This document shows, piece after piece, positions 9,294-19,968 of a stretch of DNA of 58,301 bases (positions are counted from its first letter, which is position 1; every line of letters begins with the position of its first letter). The notes below the pieces were generated by a model that was not told where the DNA came from, searched no databases, and saw nothing but the letters and a program-made list of their open reading frames with translations. The stretch is taken from positions 1-58,301 of the forward strand of contig MGYC01000023.1 of the NCBI GenBank assembly GCA_001801575.1, read 5' to 3'. The position numbers were made by a program, and so were the translations under genes. The DNA comes from Gammaproteobacteria bacterium RIFCSPHIGHO2_12_FULL_41_20. GTDB taxonomy: Bacteria > Pseudomonadota > Gammaproteobacteria > DSM-16500.

Positions 9294-11735
9294 CTAATGT
9301 GCTCTCACTCTTTCTGGCTTCCTTATTTTTTCTTTCTTTTGGATCTCTGCTATTAGTGGTTTAGCTTTTTTGGTTTTCTTTCCAGATGTTAACCGGGTTG
9401 AGTATCCTTTGAGTGCGTAGCTTAACACCTCATCAATCCAGCGTACAGGTTTAATATCAAGGTCTTCTTTAATGTTATCTGGTATCTCTTTTAGATCCTT
9501 AACATTCTCTATGGGAATGATTACATTATGTACGCCGCTACGATGTGCAGCCAAGAGCTTTTCTTTAATACCTCCTACCGGCAATACCTCCCCCCGTAAT
9601 GTTATTTCTCCTGTCATAGCATAATCTGCATATACAGGATGCTGGGTTAATACAGATACTAGCGCGGTACACATACCAATTCCAGCGCTAGGCCCATCTT
9701 TAGGCGTAGCCCCTTCAGGAACATGAATGTGAATATCATTTTTATCAAAAAAATTCTTGGGTATACCTAGTAATGTTGCGCGAGAACGTACTACAGTTAA
9801 TGCTGCCTGGATAGACTCCTGCATTACTTCTCCTAGATGCCCAGTATAAATAGCTTTCCCCTTACCTGGCACAGTAATGGCTTCAATGCTTAGTAGCTCG
9901 CCGCCCACCTCTGTCCATGCTAGCCCCTTAACTTGGCCAACCTGATCTTTTTGATCTGCGGTATCATAGTGAAATTTGCGCACTCCTAAGTAATGCTCAA
10001 GATCATCAATATCTACACGCGCTTGGCTTGAGTGTCGACTTTTCAGGAGAATTTCCTTTACTACACGCCGGCATATTTTGGAAATTTCTCTCTCCAAATT
10101 ACGAACCCCTGCTTCCCGCGTATAATACCGCACAATATGATGCACCGTTGCTGCTGGAATTTCCAACTCCGTGGATTTTAATCCAGAAGCCTCTAATTGT
10201 TTGGGAATCAAGTGCCGCACAGCAATGTTAACTTTTTCATCCTCTGTGTATCCTGGAATGCGAATAATCTCCATGCGATCTCGTAACGCAGGAGGAATAT
10301 CCAAGGTATTTGCTGTTGCTACAAACATAACATCAGACAAATCATAATCCACTTCTAAATAGTGATCATTAAATGCATGGTTCTGTTCTGGATCTAGTAC
10401 TTCTAATAAAGCAGATGCTGGATCACCACGAAAATCCATAGACATTTTGTCAATTTCATCCAACAAGAAAAATGGATTATGTACATCTGTTTTTGCTATT
10501 TTCTGCACAATTTTACCAGGCATAGCACCAATATAAGTACGGCGATGTCCGCGAATTTCAGCTTCATCGCGCACCCCACCTAAGGACATGCGTATAAACT
10601 TTCGGCCTGTAGCATTAGCAATAGATTGGCCTAGCGAGGTTTTTCCTACCCCTGGAGGACCGACCAAGCATAAGATAGGCCCCTTTAATTTTTTAACACG
10701 TTTTTGGACAGCCAAATATTCAAGAATGCGTTCTTTTACTTCTTTTAATCCATAATGCTCGGCTTCTAGTATTTCACCCGCCTTGGATAAACTGATTTTT
10801 GGAAAAGCAGCTTTTTTCCATGGCAAAGATAACATCCAGTCTAAATAATTACGTGATACCGTTGCCTCTGCAGACATAGGCGGCATCATTTTCAATTTAT
10901 TTAACTCTGTCATGCATTTTTCTGTAGCTTCTGCATGCATACCCGATTGTTCAATTTTTTTTAGCAATGCATCGTATTCGTTTGGTGCATTCTCTAACTC
11001 ACCTAACTCTTTTTGAATCGCTTTCATTTGTTCGTTGAGGTAATATTCTCGTTGAGTCTTTTCCATTTGTCGCTTAACACGGCCACGAATTCTCTTTTCA
11101 ACTTGTAAAAGGTCAATTTCTGACTCTAAGATTTTCATGAGTTTTTCAAGACGCTTCTGTAGGTCTTGCGTTTCAAGAATTTTTTGCTTTTCTTCTAACT
11201 TAATACCGAGATGAGCGGCAATTGTATCACCGAGGCGACTTGCATCATCAATCGCTAAAATGGATGCCATAATTTCCGTAGGAATGCGGCGGTTTAACTT
11301 AACATACTGTTCAAACTGAGATTTTAACGAGCGCAGATAAATTTCAATTTCTCGTGTCCCTGTGTTTTTGTCCTTGATGATCTCAATATCCGCTAAAAAA
11401 TGACCTTCATTCTCAACGAAGCGAGTCACATGACCGCGCTTTATACCTTCTACCAGTACTTTTACCGTGCCATCAGGAAGTTTTAAAAGTTGCAGAACTG
11501 TAGCAACTGTTCCTACTCTATATAAGGTCTCTTCTTTCGGTTGGTCTTCGGTAGCATTTTTTTGCGTGACCAGCAATATTTGCTTATCTGCTGCCATAGC
11601 AATATCAAGGGCTTTAATTGAGCGATCTCGCCCTACGAAAAGCGGGACTACCATATAAGGATAAACTACTACATCACGTAATGGTAAAACTGGAACACTT
11701 AATAATTCTTTATCGTTTGCTGGATTGGCTGTCAT
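9294..11735 (-). CDS. lon: ATP-dependent protease Lon
   Basis: Lon is a hexameric AAA+ serine protease that removes misfolded and regulatory proteins in the cytosol. The 813 residues show an N-terminal substrate domain ([19 protein letters not shown]), a coiled coil, an ATPase with Walker [10 protein letters not shown] and Walker B FFLLDEID, a sensor region, and a protease domain with the catalytic Ser in DGPSAGIGM and Lys in [13 protein letters not shown]. The tail is lysine-rich. It lies 53 bp downstream of clpX. The gap contains a degraded end (AATTGTCAACAGACCCC) of the GGGTCTGTT repeat family. Confidence 0.98.
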   Translation of the reverse strand: MTANPANDKELLSVPVLPLRDVVVYPYMVVPLFVGRDRSIKALDIAMAADKQILLVTQKNATEDQPKEETLYRVGTVATVLQLLKLPDGTVKVLVEGIKRGHVTRFVENEGHFLADIEIIKDKNTGTREIEIYLRSLKSQFEQYVKLNRRIPTEIMASILAIDDASRLGDTIAAHLGIKLEEKQKILETQDLQKRLEKLMKILESEIDLLQVEKRIRGRVKRQMEKTQREYYLNEQMKAIQKELGELENAPNEYDALLKKIEQSGMHAEATEKCMTELNKLKMMPPMSAEATVSRNYLDWMLSLPWKKAAFPKISLSKAGEILEAEHYGLKEVKERILEYLAVQKRVKKLKGPILCLVGPPGVGKTSLGQSIANATGRKFIRMSLGGVRDEAEIRGHRRTYIGAMPGKIVQKIAKTDVHNPFFLLDEIDKMSMDFRGDPASALLEVLDPEQNHAFNDHYLEVDYDLSDVMFVATANTLDIPPALRDRMEIIRIPGYTEDEKVNIAVRHLIPKQLEASGLKSTELEIPAATVHHIVRYYTREAGVRNLEREISKICRRVVKEILLKSRHSSQARVDIDDLEHYLGVRKFHYDTADQKDQVGQVKGLAWTEVGGELLSIEAITVPGKGKAIYTGHLGEVMQESIQAALTVVRSRATLLGIPKNFFDKNDIHIHVPEGATPKDGPSAGIGMCTALVSVLTQHPVYADYAMTGEITLRGEVLPVGGIKEKLLAAHRSGVHNVIIPIENVKDLKEIPDNIKEDLDIKPVRWIDEVLSYALKGYSTRLTSGKKTKKAKPLIAEIQKKEKIRKPERVRAH

Positions 11736-11788
11736 AAAAAACCTCGCTTGTTATCCCTACTTTTAATTGTCAACAGACCCCAATATCC

Positions 11789-13075
11789 CTATTCACCTGT
11801 AGCCACGGTTTTAGCATGATTTTCATACATAATAATAGGCTTACTTTCACCACGAATAGTGGCTTCATCAATGATTATCTTTGCAACATGATGCAAGGAG
11901 GGAAGATCAAACATAATATCAAGCAATGCCTTTTCCAAGATGGAACGCAATCCTCGTGCGCCTGTTTTTTTCTCTACACACCGTTCAGCAATGACTTGCA
12001 ATGCCCCATCGCGAAACTCTAGCGCCACATTCTCCATTTCAAAAATCTTACGATATTGCTTAATAAGTGCATTCTTCGGCTCTGTTAGAATGCTAACCAA
12101 GGCTTCTTTGTCCAGTTCCTCTAGCGTAGCGACAACTGGCAATCTACCTATTAACTCAGGAATCAATCCGTACTTAATGAGGTCAGAGGGTTCCACGTCG
12201 TGCAATAATTCGCTCATGGATTTCGCATCATCTTTCCCATGAATTTCAGCAGCAAACCCTATTCCGGATTTTTCTGAACGATCACGTATTACTTTTTCTA
12301 ATCCCGCAAAAGCGCCGCCACAGATAAATAAGATATTTTTGGTATCAACTTGGATAAATTCTTGCTGAGGATGTTTACGCCCCCCTTGTGGAGGAACTGA
12401 GGCTACAGTTCCTTCGATCAACTTTAATAACGCTTGCTGCACACCCTCGCCAGATACATCGCGTGTAATAGAAGGGTTTTCTGATTTGCGCGAAATTTTA
12501 TCGATCTCGTCAATATACACAATCCCAGTTTGCGCTTTAGCCAGATCATAATCACAACGTTGTAACAGTTTTTGAATAATACTTTCTACATCTTCACCGA
12601 CATACCCAGCCTCTGTTAATGTGGTGGCATCCGCAATAACAAAAGGCACATTTAAGAATCGCGCTAATGTTTCTGCTAATAATGTTTTTCCACTACCAGT
12701 TGGCCCTATAAGTAAAACATTACTTTTTCCTAGCTCTACCTCACCTTGTTTGGGCGGGCACTGTAACCGTTTATAATGATTATATACCGCAACAGATAGA
12801 ACTTTTTTGGCATGCGCTTGCCCAACAACGTACTCATCTAATGTTTTTCTGATTTCTATTGGCGTCGGTAGCTTATTAAGTACAGATGAAGTACTGGATT
12901 CTTCTCGTGCTTCCTCATTAATAATCTCATTACAAAGCACAATGCATTCATTGCATACATATACAGAGGGTCCTGCAATAAGCTTTTTTACTTCGTGTTG
13001 ACTCTTGCCGCAAAAGGAACAATAAAATGTTCTATCTTTGCTACCGCCAGCCCCACCACGTTGGTTATTGCCCAT
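11789..13075 (-). CDS. clpX: Clp protease ATPase subunit ClpX
   Basis: ClpX is an AAA+ unfoldase that recognises tagged substrates and feeds them to ClpP. The 428 residues begin with a C4 zinc-binding domain (CSFCGKSQ and VCNECI). Then come Walker [10 protein letters not shown], Walker [10 protein letters not shown], the pore loop AGYVGEDVE, and the IGF-type ClpP-contact loop, here KSGIGFAAE. It lies 83 bp from clpP in the conserved tig-clpP-clpX-lon order. Confidence 0.98.
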   Translation of the reverse strand: MGNNQRGGAGGSKDRTFYCSFCGKSQHEVKKLIAGPSVYVCNECIVLCNEIINEEAREESSTSSVLNKLPTPIEIRKTLDEYVVGQAHAKKVLSVAVYNHYKRLQCPPKQGEVELGKSNVLLIGPTGSGKTLLAETLARFLNVPFVIADATTLTEAGYVGEDVESIIQKLLQRCDYDLAKAQTGIVYIDEIDKISRKSENPSITRDVSGEGVQQALLKLIEGTVASVPPQGGRKHPQQEFIQVDTKNILFICGGAFAGLEKVIRDRSEKSGIGFAAEIHGKDDAKSMSELLHDVEPSDLIKYGLIPELIGRLPVVATLEELDKEALVSILTEPKNALIKQYRKIFEMENVALEFRDGALQVIAERCVEKKTGARGLRSILEKALLDIMFDLPSLHHVAKIIIDEATIRGESKPIIMYENHAKTVATGE

Positions 13076-13158
13076 ATAATACCCTCTTTAACTAAGTTGA
13101 TAGATATATAAGGTCGATTTCAATAAGTTCAATTATACAGGTAATACCATTTTACTCT

Positions 13159-13794
13159 TTATGCTTTTACTTTGTTAGATCGATAATCTACTATTTTATC
13201 AATAATTCCATATTGTGCCGCCCGCTCCGCACTCATAAAGTTATCTCTATCGGTGTCCTTTGCTACCACTTCCTCAGGTTGACCTGTATGATGCGCTAAA
13301 ATTTTATTTAAGCGTGCCCGAATTTTTAGGGTTTCTTCTGCATGAATAGCAATATCGGATGCCTGCCCTTGCACCCCACCTAGGGGCTGGTGAATCATAA
13401 CCCGTGCATTAGGCAAACAATAACGCTTACCTGCTGTGCCCCCAGCTAATAATAATGCTCCCATACTGGCAGCCTGCCCTATACACATTGTGCTCACGTC
13501 TGGCTTTATAAATTGCATAGTATCATAAATTGCCATTCCAGAGGTAACAACGCCACCTGGCGAGTTAATATAAACAGAAATATCCTTGTCTGGATTTTCA
13601 GATTCAAGAAATAACAGCTGTGCCACAACCAGGCTAGCTACGCTATCATCAATAGGGCCGCTAACAAATACGACACGGTCTTTTAATAAACGAGAAAAAA
13701 TATCAAATGCCCGCTCTCCTCGCGCTGTTTGCTCAACAACCATAGGCACGAGCTGTGCGCTAAGCGCTCGTCCTTGCTGAATGTCATCTGGCAT
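13159..13794 (-). CDS. clpP: Clp protease proteolytic subunit ClpP
   Basis: ClpP is the tetradecameric serine peptidase partnered by ClpX. Catalytic residues are clear: Ser in [11 protein letters not shown], His in [10 protein letters not shown] and Asp in [13 protein letters not shown]-like sequence (here [11 protein letters not shown]). I chose the ATG at 13794, giving [11 protein letters not shown] and 211 residues, because AAGGTGAGG lies correctly before it; the longer reading from 13842 adds 16 unlikely residues overlapping the tig stop. Confidence 0.97.
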   Translation of the reverse strand: MPDDIQQGRALSAQLVPMVVEQTARGERAFDIFSRLLKDRVVFVSGPIDDSVASLVVAQLLFLESENPDKDISVYINSPGGVVTSGMAIYDTMQFIKPDVSTMCIGQAASMGALLLAGGTAGKRYCLPNARVMIHQPLGGVQGQASDIAIHAEETLKIRARLNKILAHHTGQPEEVVAKDTDRDNFMSAERAAQYGIIDKIVDYRSNKVKA

Positions 13795-13831
13795 TGCAAT
13801 CCTCACCTTATAGTAAAAAGACAACCTTCTC

Positions 13832-15121
13832 TTATTTTGCAATAAGCTCTTGATAATTGATAGTTTTTTCTACTATCTGGGCACCCTCTAAGAGCTTCTC
13901 AACAACTTGCTCCTCTAAAACCCGCGTTTCCACTATCGATTTTTGCTCTTTATTCGAAGAAATCCAGCGTATCACTTCTTCAGGATGCTCATAGGTAGCA
14001 GCTATTTCCTGAATGCGCGTTTGTACCCGTGCTTGATCAATAGTAAGGGTATGTTTCCTTGCAAACTCTGTGATTAATAAGCTTAATGTTACTCTTTTTT
14101 TAGCTAAGTTATCAAAAATCTGTGTTTCTTCGTGTGAATGATGATGCTCTTGTCCATGGTGAGGGTGAAGTTCATCGTGAATACGCTTAGATTCACTTTG
14201 CACCAATGAGTTGGGGATTTCTATGGGATTTTGCTCAAGCAGTATATTAAACAACTGTTCCTTCAATTTTTCTTGCGCTAAGCGATCCCGCTCTCTATTA
14301 AGATTAATTTTAATCTCATCACGCAATGCAGTTACGCCTCCTTCAGTAATACCTAAGGATTGGGCAAATACATCATCAACTATAGGTAACTCCGCTTCTT
14401 TTACCTCAAGAATTTGTACAATAAAGTCAACCGGCATACCCGCTTTTTCTTTAGTAGAAAAATCCTGAGGAAATTGCAAATGCAGGGTTCTTTCTTCGCC
14501 AGCTTTTGCACCAAACAACCCCTCTTCAAATCCAGGAAGCGTTTTTTTACTACCTAATACTAGTTCGAAGTGCGTGACTTTATTTTTAAGATCAGGTACA
14601 TCACCTTGAATTGTATGATAATTTATTATTACTTGATCTTTTTCTTGAGCGGAACGATCCACTTTTCGCCATGTTACACGATGAAAACGTAAACGCTCAA
14701 TGGCTTCATCTACATCTGCTTCTGTAATTGTTACAGCCAATTTTTCTACTCTGGCATCTGTAAAATGGATGGCGTCAATATCTGGCATCACTTCAAATAC
14801 AGCAATGTACTCCAAAGGCTGATTCGGCTGCAGCATTTTAGGTTCAATTTGTGGGGTATTCACCGGGTGTAAGTTTTCTTTCTTTAATGCCTCATACAAA
14901 GAGGATTGAATGACAGTGCTTAATGCCTCATTACGCGCTTCTCCACCAAATCGCTGTTTTACATAGGATAAGGGGGCCTTTCCTCGACGAAACCCTTTAA
15001 GTTCGGCTGTTTGCGCAATATGCATAATGCGTTTATCAAAGGCATTTTCAACTTCTTCAACAGGGACACTAACCGTAATACGACGTTCAAGTTTACTTGG
15101 AGACTCTACCGATACTTGCAT
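13832..15121 (-). CDS. tig: trigger factor
   Basis: Trigger factor is the ribosome-bound chaperone and prolyl isomerase that meets nascent chains. The 429 residues show the ribosome-binding signature [17 protein letters not shown] in the N-terminal domain, an FKBP-type domain (about 160-245), and a helical C-terminal chaperone domain. A His-rich stretch ([14 protein letters not shown]) sits in the C-terminal domain, an unusual insertion that could bind metal. The ATG at 15121, five codons inside the longest reading, has GAGG at the right distance. Confidence 0.96.
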   Translation of the reverse strand: MQVSVESPSKLERRITVSVPVEEVENAFDKRIMHIAQTAELKGFRRGKAPLSYVKQRFGGEARNEALSTVIQSSLYEALKKENLHPVNTPQIEPKMLQPNQPLEYIAVFEVMPDIDAIHFTDARVEKLAVTITEADVDEAIERLRFHRVTWRKVDRSAQEKDQVIINYHTIQGDVPDLKNKVTHFELVLGSKKTLPGFEEGLFGAKAGEERTLHLQFPQDFSTKEKAGMPVDFIVQILEVKEAELPIVDDVFAQSLGITEGGVTALRDEIKINLNRERDRLAQEKLKEQLFNILLEQNPIEIPNSLVQSESKRIHDELHPHHGQEHHHSHEETQIFDNLAKKRVTLSLLITEFARKHTLTIDQARVQTRIQEIAATYEHPEEVIRWISSNKEQKSIVETRVLEEQVVEKLLEGAQIVEKTINYQELIAK

Positions 15122-15179
15122 ACAAACAAACCTCAAAATAATTATTGATTTTTACTAAAAAATTTCGCGCTTAACTACA

Positions 15180-15212
15180 GGGTCTGTTGAAATTTAAATT
15201 GTCAACAGACCC
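15180..15212. repeat. 33-bp palindrome, GGGTCTGTT family (copy 1)
   Basis: GGGTCTGTTG at the left and CAACAGACCC at the right, with an AT-rich centre (AAATTTAAATTGT). The ends match those of the MITE at 19766. It sits between tig and tRNA-Leu, 10 bp from the tRNA 3' end. Confidence 0.92.
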
Positions 15213-15222
15213 CAATAAGGCA

Positions 15223-15304
<82 letters not shown>

Positions 15305-15317
15305 TTGTGGAAACTTA

Positions 15318-15351
15318 GGGTCTGTTGACAATTTAAATTGCCAACAGACCC
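15318..15351. repeat. 34-bp palindrome, GGGTCTGTT family (copy 2)
   Basis: GGGTCTGTTGACAATT and, inverted, AATTGCCAACAGACCC, with one mismatched pair. It is flanked by TA on both sides. It lies 14 bp upstream of tRNA-Leu, in its promoter region. Confidence 0.92.
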
Positions 15352-15407
15352 TAAATTGGCGAGATGTTACACTAAATTACGATAAATAAAAACTTGATTC
15401 TTCTCGC

Positions 15408-16595
15408 TTAGTCACTACCGCCTACCCTGGAAAACATTTTTTTATATTTTCTATCTAGAGTTGCACTATCACCACGAGCAAATGCATCATATGTTTTACT
15501 GGTTCTCTTCTCTGCTTTTTTGCCATGTGGTTTATCAAAAAATCGATATTGAGTATATTGTTGCGCGTACATTTCACCTATGACAGGGGTAAATTTAGAC
15601 TGAGTTTGTACATTATGCGCTATTTGTAATGTAAGGGCTTTTTCAATGTTCGCCCAACAACGTGTAGTATCTGCCGTAAGTACATCGCGAAATGTAGCGC
15701 TTTCTTTTCTTACCCAAAAAGGCATCATGGCTTCATTGTCAAACCCATCTCGATGAGTACCTTGATACATATTCACAACTATTTCACACCCTATTTTCGT
15801 TCTCAGGTAGTCAAATTTACCGCCCTGAAGATAGGCATGTAAATCAAAAAGGATATCATTATCGGTGATAGTGCTTATATATCGAGTAATCACTTGTTCA
15901 TCTGTTGCTTTATCTCCCAAACGTTGCAGCGTATCCAACTCTGTCTGCAATGCGGATAAGCGAGCGCGGTACCGAAGTACTTGCAAACCCTGGAGTTGCT
16001 GTGCCTCGGGCTCTTGCGTTACATCTCGATTGAGCATTAATAATATGTTTAGCTTTTCTGGCAATTCTTTATCCTGTAACTGTCCCATTTCCTGAGCCAG
16101 CTGTAGTTTAAGAGCTGTTATGTTATCTTGACATTCCTTAATTCTACCTTCTCTTGTGTTTTTATCTAATTCGGCTCGACTCGATGTATATCGGTCTCGG
16201 AATTTCCTTAAAAAATCATCTATATCTTCTTCACTTAATAATTCCTGTTGATGCAGTATAGAAAGAACCCGGTGAACCTGTTCTTCAGTTAACATAGAAT
16301 TAAATCTGATGTGATGGTGATGAGATGTAGCGCTTTCCTTTTCATGATACAAGTTAACATCGTCATGACTTGCAGTGATAAATTCATTAACAAACTTCAT
16401 TGCTCTTATCTCTGCAATACTATGAGAATATCTTAATGCATCATCCATTAGTACGTAACCATCTACAATAGCAAAACCTCCTATTGCGCACTCATCTTCG
16501 ATGCTCTGCTCTGGACCAGTATGTCGAAAAATGGTCATTACTCCGCTAGTGTAGCTAAGCGTGATGTTCTTGAATTCCACTGTTAATGCAGGCAT
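15408..16595 (-). CDS. orphan protein with a coiled-coil middle
   Basis: A 395-residue protein of no recognised family and without signal peptide or membrane segments. The N-terminal 65 residues look beta-rich (MPALTVEFKNITLSY). Residues about 125-245 are predominantly charged helix, likely coiled coil. The C-terminal part holds a segment KIGCEIVVNMYQGTHRDGFD and a basic tail. It is isolated between tRNA-Leu and the c-di-GMP gene. An effector role is possible but cannot be shown from sequence. Confidence 0.75.
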   Translation of the reverse strand: MPALTVEFKNITLSYTSGVMTIFRHTGPEQSIEDECAIGGFAIVDGYVLMDDALRYSHSIAEIRAMKFVNEFITASHDDVNLYHEKESATSHHHHIRFNSMLTEEQVHRVLSILHQQELLSEEDIDDFLRKFRDRYTSSRAELDKNTREGRIKECQDNITALKLQLAQEMGQLQDKELPEKLNILLMLNRDVTQEPEAQQLQGLQVLRYRARLSALQTELDTLQRLGDKATDEQVITRYISTITDNDILFDLHAYLQGGKFDYLRTKIGCEIVVNMYQGTHRDGFDNEAMMPFWVRKESATFRDVLTADTTRCWANIEKALTLQIAHNVQTQSKFTPVIGEMYAQQYTQYRFFDKPHGKKAEKRTSKTYDAFARGDSATLDRKYKKMFSRVGGSD

Positions 16596-16649
16596 ATCCC
16601 ATGCTCCAGAATAATCAAAAATGGGATTAATACTGACAGACTGTGTATG

Positions 16650-16748
16650 TTAGAGTCAAGCGACAATAGAGCTTTAGCAGCTGTCCCATTTTAGCCAGGA
16701 AAAGTTGTATTTTTAAAGGTGGGTTAACTCAGTTGTGACAGACTCTAA
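16650..16748. repeat. possible decayed inverted-repeat element
   Basis: TTAGAGTC at 16650-16657 and its complement GACTCTAA at 16741-16748 bound a 99-bp stretch. A 9-bp direct repeat TGACAGACT occurs at 16634-16642 and 16736-16744. The right end overlaps the stop codon of the adjacent gene. The inverted match is only 8 bp, so this may be chance. Confidence 0.3.
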
Positions 16749-19300
16749 TCAAAATATACATGATCTTCTATCAACAATGTTGTAACAGACTCTGCGTCTG
16801 TTGGTCTGTGGAAATAAAATCCTTGTGCCTCGTCACATTGCAACGAGCATACAAATGCTAATTGTTCTTTATTCTCAATGCCCTCAATAATCACTTTTAA
16901 ATGTAAGCTCTTTGCCATATTAACTATGGATTTTATTATGGCAATAGCATCCATACTTGTCTCCAACCCGTGCACAAAAGATCGGTCAATTTTAATGGTA
17001 TGAAAAGGGAAGCGTCGCAGATAACCTAGATTTGAATATCCTATTCCAAAATCATCAATGGCAATATGTATACCCAGCTTTCGCAAGGACTTAAGGCGGC
17101 GAATAAAGTATTTTGAGTTCTTCATGATTTCACTTTCTGTAATTTCAATTTCCAGATTATGCGGCTTAAGATTATTTTCTATTAGGTTATTACATATGTT
17201 TTCTTCAAAGTCCTTTTGCAAAAGTTGCTGACTAGAAATGTTAATTGCCGCCCGAATATAGGTTAATCCCTGCATATTCCATTTTTTTAATTGCAAACAG
17301 ACTTCTTTTATTACCCAATCGCCGATAGGGATAATTAGTCCAGATTTTTCGGCAATAGGTATAAACTTTCCAGGGAGTATTATGCCTCGTTGTGGGTGAT
17401 TCCAGCGAATCAGGACTTCAACGCCTCTTGCCGTTTTTGTTTGTAAATTAATAATAGGTTGGTAATGCAATACAAACTCGTTTTTTTCTATAGCATTCTT
17501 TAACTCATTCTCTAAAGAAACTCGTTCTAATGCTTGTAACTGAAGCTTTTCCGTGTAAAAGTGAAATCGTTGTTCATCCTTCATGTCTATACTATACATG
17601 GCTGTTTCAGAGAACTTTAAAAGCGCTTCAGCATCCTGACAGTCTTTAGGATATAGGCTAATTCCCGCCCTGAAGTTCAATCTATACTCGCGCCCCTCAA
17701 TACTGAATTTTTCATCTAAAATGGATAAGTATTTTTGCACATGAGCGAGGCAATCTTCTTCTTGCTTGAGTGTAGTTAAAACAATAACAAATTGGTCGCT
17801 GTCAATGCGCGATAGGGTATCACCTATCACCAGGTTGCTATTTAGCCGTACTGCAATTTCTTTTAATAACTGATCACCTATGTGATTGCCAAATCTATCA
17901 TTAAAATATTTAAAATGATTTACATTGAAGAATAGTACTGCCACAACACGTTTTGATTGACTAGCCAAGAAAATAGCTTGCGTTAACCTATCCTCTAGTA
18001 ATAAACGGTTAGGAAGATGAGTTAAACTATCATGTGTGTTTTGATATGTTAATTGTTCCAGCATTTTTTTTCGTTCTGTAACATCACGATAGCTGGATAC
18101 TTTCCCTACGATTTTTTTGCCTATTCTTTGTAATCTCACATAACACTCAAACACTTTACCATCTTTTAACTGAATTTCATGAAAGTCTTCTTCATGATGA
18201 ATGATTGAGGTATCTTGATAATGCTGTATAAAAGCCTCTGGATTTTGTACTTGGTTGATGAGGTATTGAAATAATATAGGATGATTTTTGGCTGGATTCG
18301 CGAAAGAGACAGGGACATTCCATATTTCCAGTAGGCGTTGATTATAGCTAACGATGTTTCCTTTGTTATCGGTCACTAAGATACCATCCTTTACGGATTC
18401 TAATGTCGTCTTAACCAATAAAAGCGCGGCTTTTGTTTTTTTTGATTCCGCCAGCGCTTGATTAGCATATCGCCTTGAATAAATGGCATAACGCAACGTT
18501 AATCCCACCAAAACAGCGATAATACACCCTATAACAAAAGCGATATCGGGGATATAAAACGGATAACCTGTTGAGTTGAAGGTCTCATGACTTTTTAAAG
18601 CACGCCAATACAAAATAGTCCCTAGCAACAATACCATGGTAATAACAAGGGGCGCATAACTAGCAATATCTCGGTTATCTTGCAATCCTTGATATAATGT
18701 GCAAAACACCAAGGCGCAGCCTAACAGGACGAAACCCAGCGCTGTACTAAAAGCCATAGGCTTTGCGCCACCCCATTGATATAATGTTTCAATATCAAGA
18801 AAATACCCAGATAAGTAAATAATACTTACATTAAGCACAATCAGGCTAAAGAAGCCGCTAATGATAATGTAGTATTGATGTGGCCACTTGGCATGTAACA
18901 TGGCAAGCACTAGACAAGAGAAAGTGAAGTTAAGTGCTGTGTTGGGAGCCATATACTTAATATTGGCAAAGTATAAGTAAGCAGAAAAAAACCGAGCTAT
19001 ATAAGAGTCCTCATCTACTACACTTGAAACCATTGGTAATACACTGATTAAAATAACAAAAAATATAATTACGGACACATAGCTTGCATACCGTTGATAC
19101 ACACTAATAACAATACCTACCCCTAATAATAAGAATCCAAGGGCCGTATTATAAGCCATAGGGGTTGGTGAAACTGTTATAAATAATTGCATATACCAGC
19201 TTAAAAGTAGGAATCCACTAAGAATTATGGTCAAAACACCGAATGTTACTGCAACATACCGCACATAATGGCCAATTTTTACCGCGACGCTTATTGTCAT
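16745..19300 (-). CDS. membrane PAS-GGDEF-EAL protein, probable c-di-GMP phosphodiesterase
   Basis: An 851-residue protein likely to lower cyclic di-GMP. Residues 1-275 hold about eight to nine transmembrane helices with three related segments (PMAYNTALGFLLLG, APNTALNFTFSCL, PMAFSTALGFVLLG). A PAS domain (about 300-415) follows, then a GGDEF domain whose signature is RIDSDQF, so cyclase activity is unlikely. The EAL domain keeps its acidic and metal residues: EVLIRW, NISSQQ, EITES, IDDFGIGYS, IKIDRSF, IIEGIE and DEAQGFYF. Expected role: a membrane sensor with EAL output. Isolated, with its stop codon near a small repeat. Confidence 0.9.
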   Translation of the reverse strand: MTISVAVKIGHYVRYVAVTFGVLTIILSGFLLLSWYMQLFITVSPTPMAYNTALGFLLLGVGIVISVYQRYASYVSVIIFFVILISVLPMVSSVVDEDSYIARFFSAYLYFANIKYMAPNTALNFTFSCLVLAMLHAKWPHQYYIIISGFFSLIVLNVSIIYLSGYFLDIETLYQWGGAKPMAFSTALGFVLLGCALVFCTLYQGLQDNRDIASYAPLVITMVLLLGTILYWRALKSHETFNSTGYPFYIPDIAFVIGCIIAVLVGLTLRYAIYSRRYANQALAESKKTKAALLLVKTTLESVKDGILVTDNKGNIVSYNQRLLEIWNVPVSFANPAKNHPILFQYLINQVQNPEAFIQHYQDTSIIHHEEDFHEIQLKDGKVFECYVRLQRIGKKIVGKVSSYRDVTERKKMLEQLTYQNTHDSLTHLPNRLLLEDRLTQAIFLASQSKRVVAVLFFNVNHFKYFNDRFGNHIGDQLLKEIAVRLNSNLVIGDTLSRIDSDQFVIVLTTLKQEEDCLAHVQKYLSILDEKFSIEGREYRLNFRAGISLYPKDCQDAEALLKFSETAMYSIDMKDEQRFHFYTEKLQLQALERVSLENELKNAIEKNEFVLHYQPIINLQTKTARGVEVLIRWNHPQRGIILPGKFIPIAEKSGLIIPIGDWVIKEVCLQLKKWNMQGLTYIRAAINISSQQLLQKDFEENICNNLIENNLKPHNLEIEITESEIMKNSKYFIRRLKSLRKLGIHIAIDDFGIGYSNLGYLRRFPFHTIKIDRSFVHGLETSMDAIAIIKSIVNMAKSLHLKVIIEGIENKEQLAFVCSLQCDEAQGFYFHRPTDAESVTTLLIEDHVYFD

Positions 19301-19509
19301 TGCGCTGGTCTCAGGTGTTCTATATTTTAATCTTAGTTTATAATTAACAAACCCGCCACGCAGACTAGAGAAATCTCAGTGAGAACTCCTGGATAAATCT
19401 TTTATTTCTATCTATTATTAATTCTGTTACAGTATGCTCGTATTATTATGAAAGCTATTATTTTATAGTAATACAAAAGTCATTTTTAACTAAAGAGGTT
19501 TATTATTTT

Positions 19510-19722
19510 ATGGCAGCACGTGAAAAAGGAACCGTTAAATGGTTCAACAATAGCAAAGGGTTTGGCTTTATCCAACGCGACAAAGGCGACGATGTTTTTG
19601 TCCATTTTAAAGCAATCAATGGTAGTGGTTACAAATCCCTAGAAGAAGGTCAGCGCGTAGAATTTTCTGTTACCCAGGGACAGAAAGGACTTCAGGCTGA
19701 AGAAGTCACCGTTATCGATTAA
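19510..19722 (+). CDS. cold-shock protein
   Basis: A 70-residue single-domain CspA-family RNA chaperone. It carries both RNA-binding motifs: KGFGFIQ (RNP1) and DVFVHF (RNP2), and starts [11 protein letters not shown]. It is preceded by a long AT-rich leader (about 190 bp after the divergent gene start) that could act as a structured 5' UTR, as in cspA genes, and by AGAGG at the ribosome site. Which csp paralogue it is cannot be decided. Its terminator is interrupted by a MITE. Confidence 0.96.
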   Translation: MAAREKGTVKWFNNSKGFGFIQRDKGDDVFVHFKAINGSGYKSLEEGQRVEFSVTQGQKGLQAEEVTVID

Positions 19723-19746
19723 CTCCCTTTTAATTAGTAAGAAATT

Positions 19747-19944
19747 GATCCAGGTAATAATATTAGGGTCTGTTTACAATTCAAACATCAATGTGAAAAA
19801 AAGGGGGTCGAGACAAGATGTGGGGAAATTTGCTAGAGAATATTAAACATATTTAGCAAGAATTTTTGCCTGTTTTGGCCGATATCTTTCTTTTTGCAAC
19901 CGAGGTTTGAATTGTAAACAGACCCTATAATCCTGGATCTTTTT
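19747..19944 (+). terminator. cold-shock gene terminator, split by a MITE
   Basis: GATCCAGG (19747-19754) and CCTGGATC (19932-19939) are perfect complements, followed by TTTTT (19940-19944), 24 bp after the cold-shock stop codon. Without the 160-bp element and one TA they would form an 8-bp stem with a 15-nt loop and a U-tract, i.e. a normal intrinsic terminator. Because the element itself folds end to end, the stem may still form as one long interrupted hairpin. Confidence 0.75.
19766..19925. mobile_element. 160-bp MITE with 21-bp perfect terminal inverted repeats
   Basis: Terminal inverted repeats 19766-19786 and 19905-19925 are perfect complements, beginning GGGTCTGTTTACAATTCA. The element is flanked by TA on each side (19764-19765, 19926-19927), the target duplication of the IS630/Tc1-mariner superfamily. 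It encodes no protein, so it is non-autonomous. The two palindromes around tRNA-Leu share the first nine bases. Confidence 0.88.
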
Positions 19945-19968
19945 CTTATTCACTTATCTCGCATAGTA

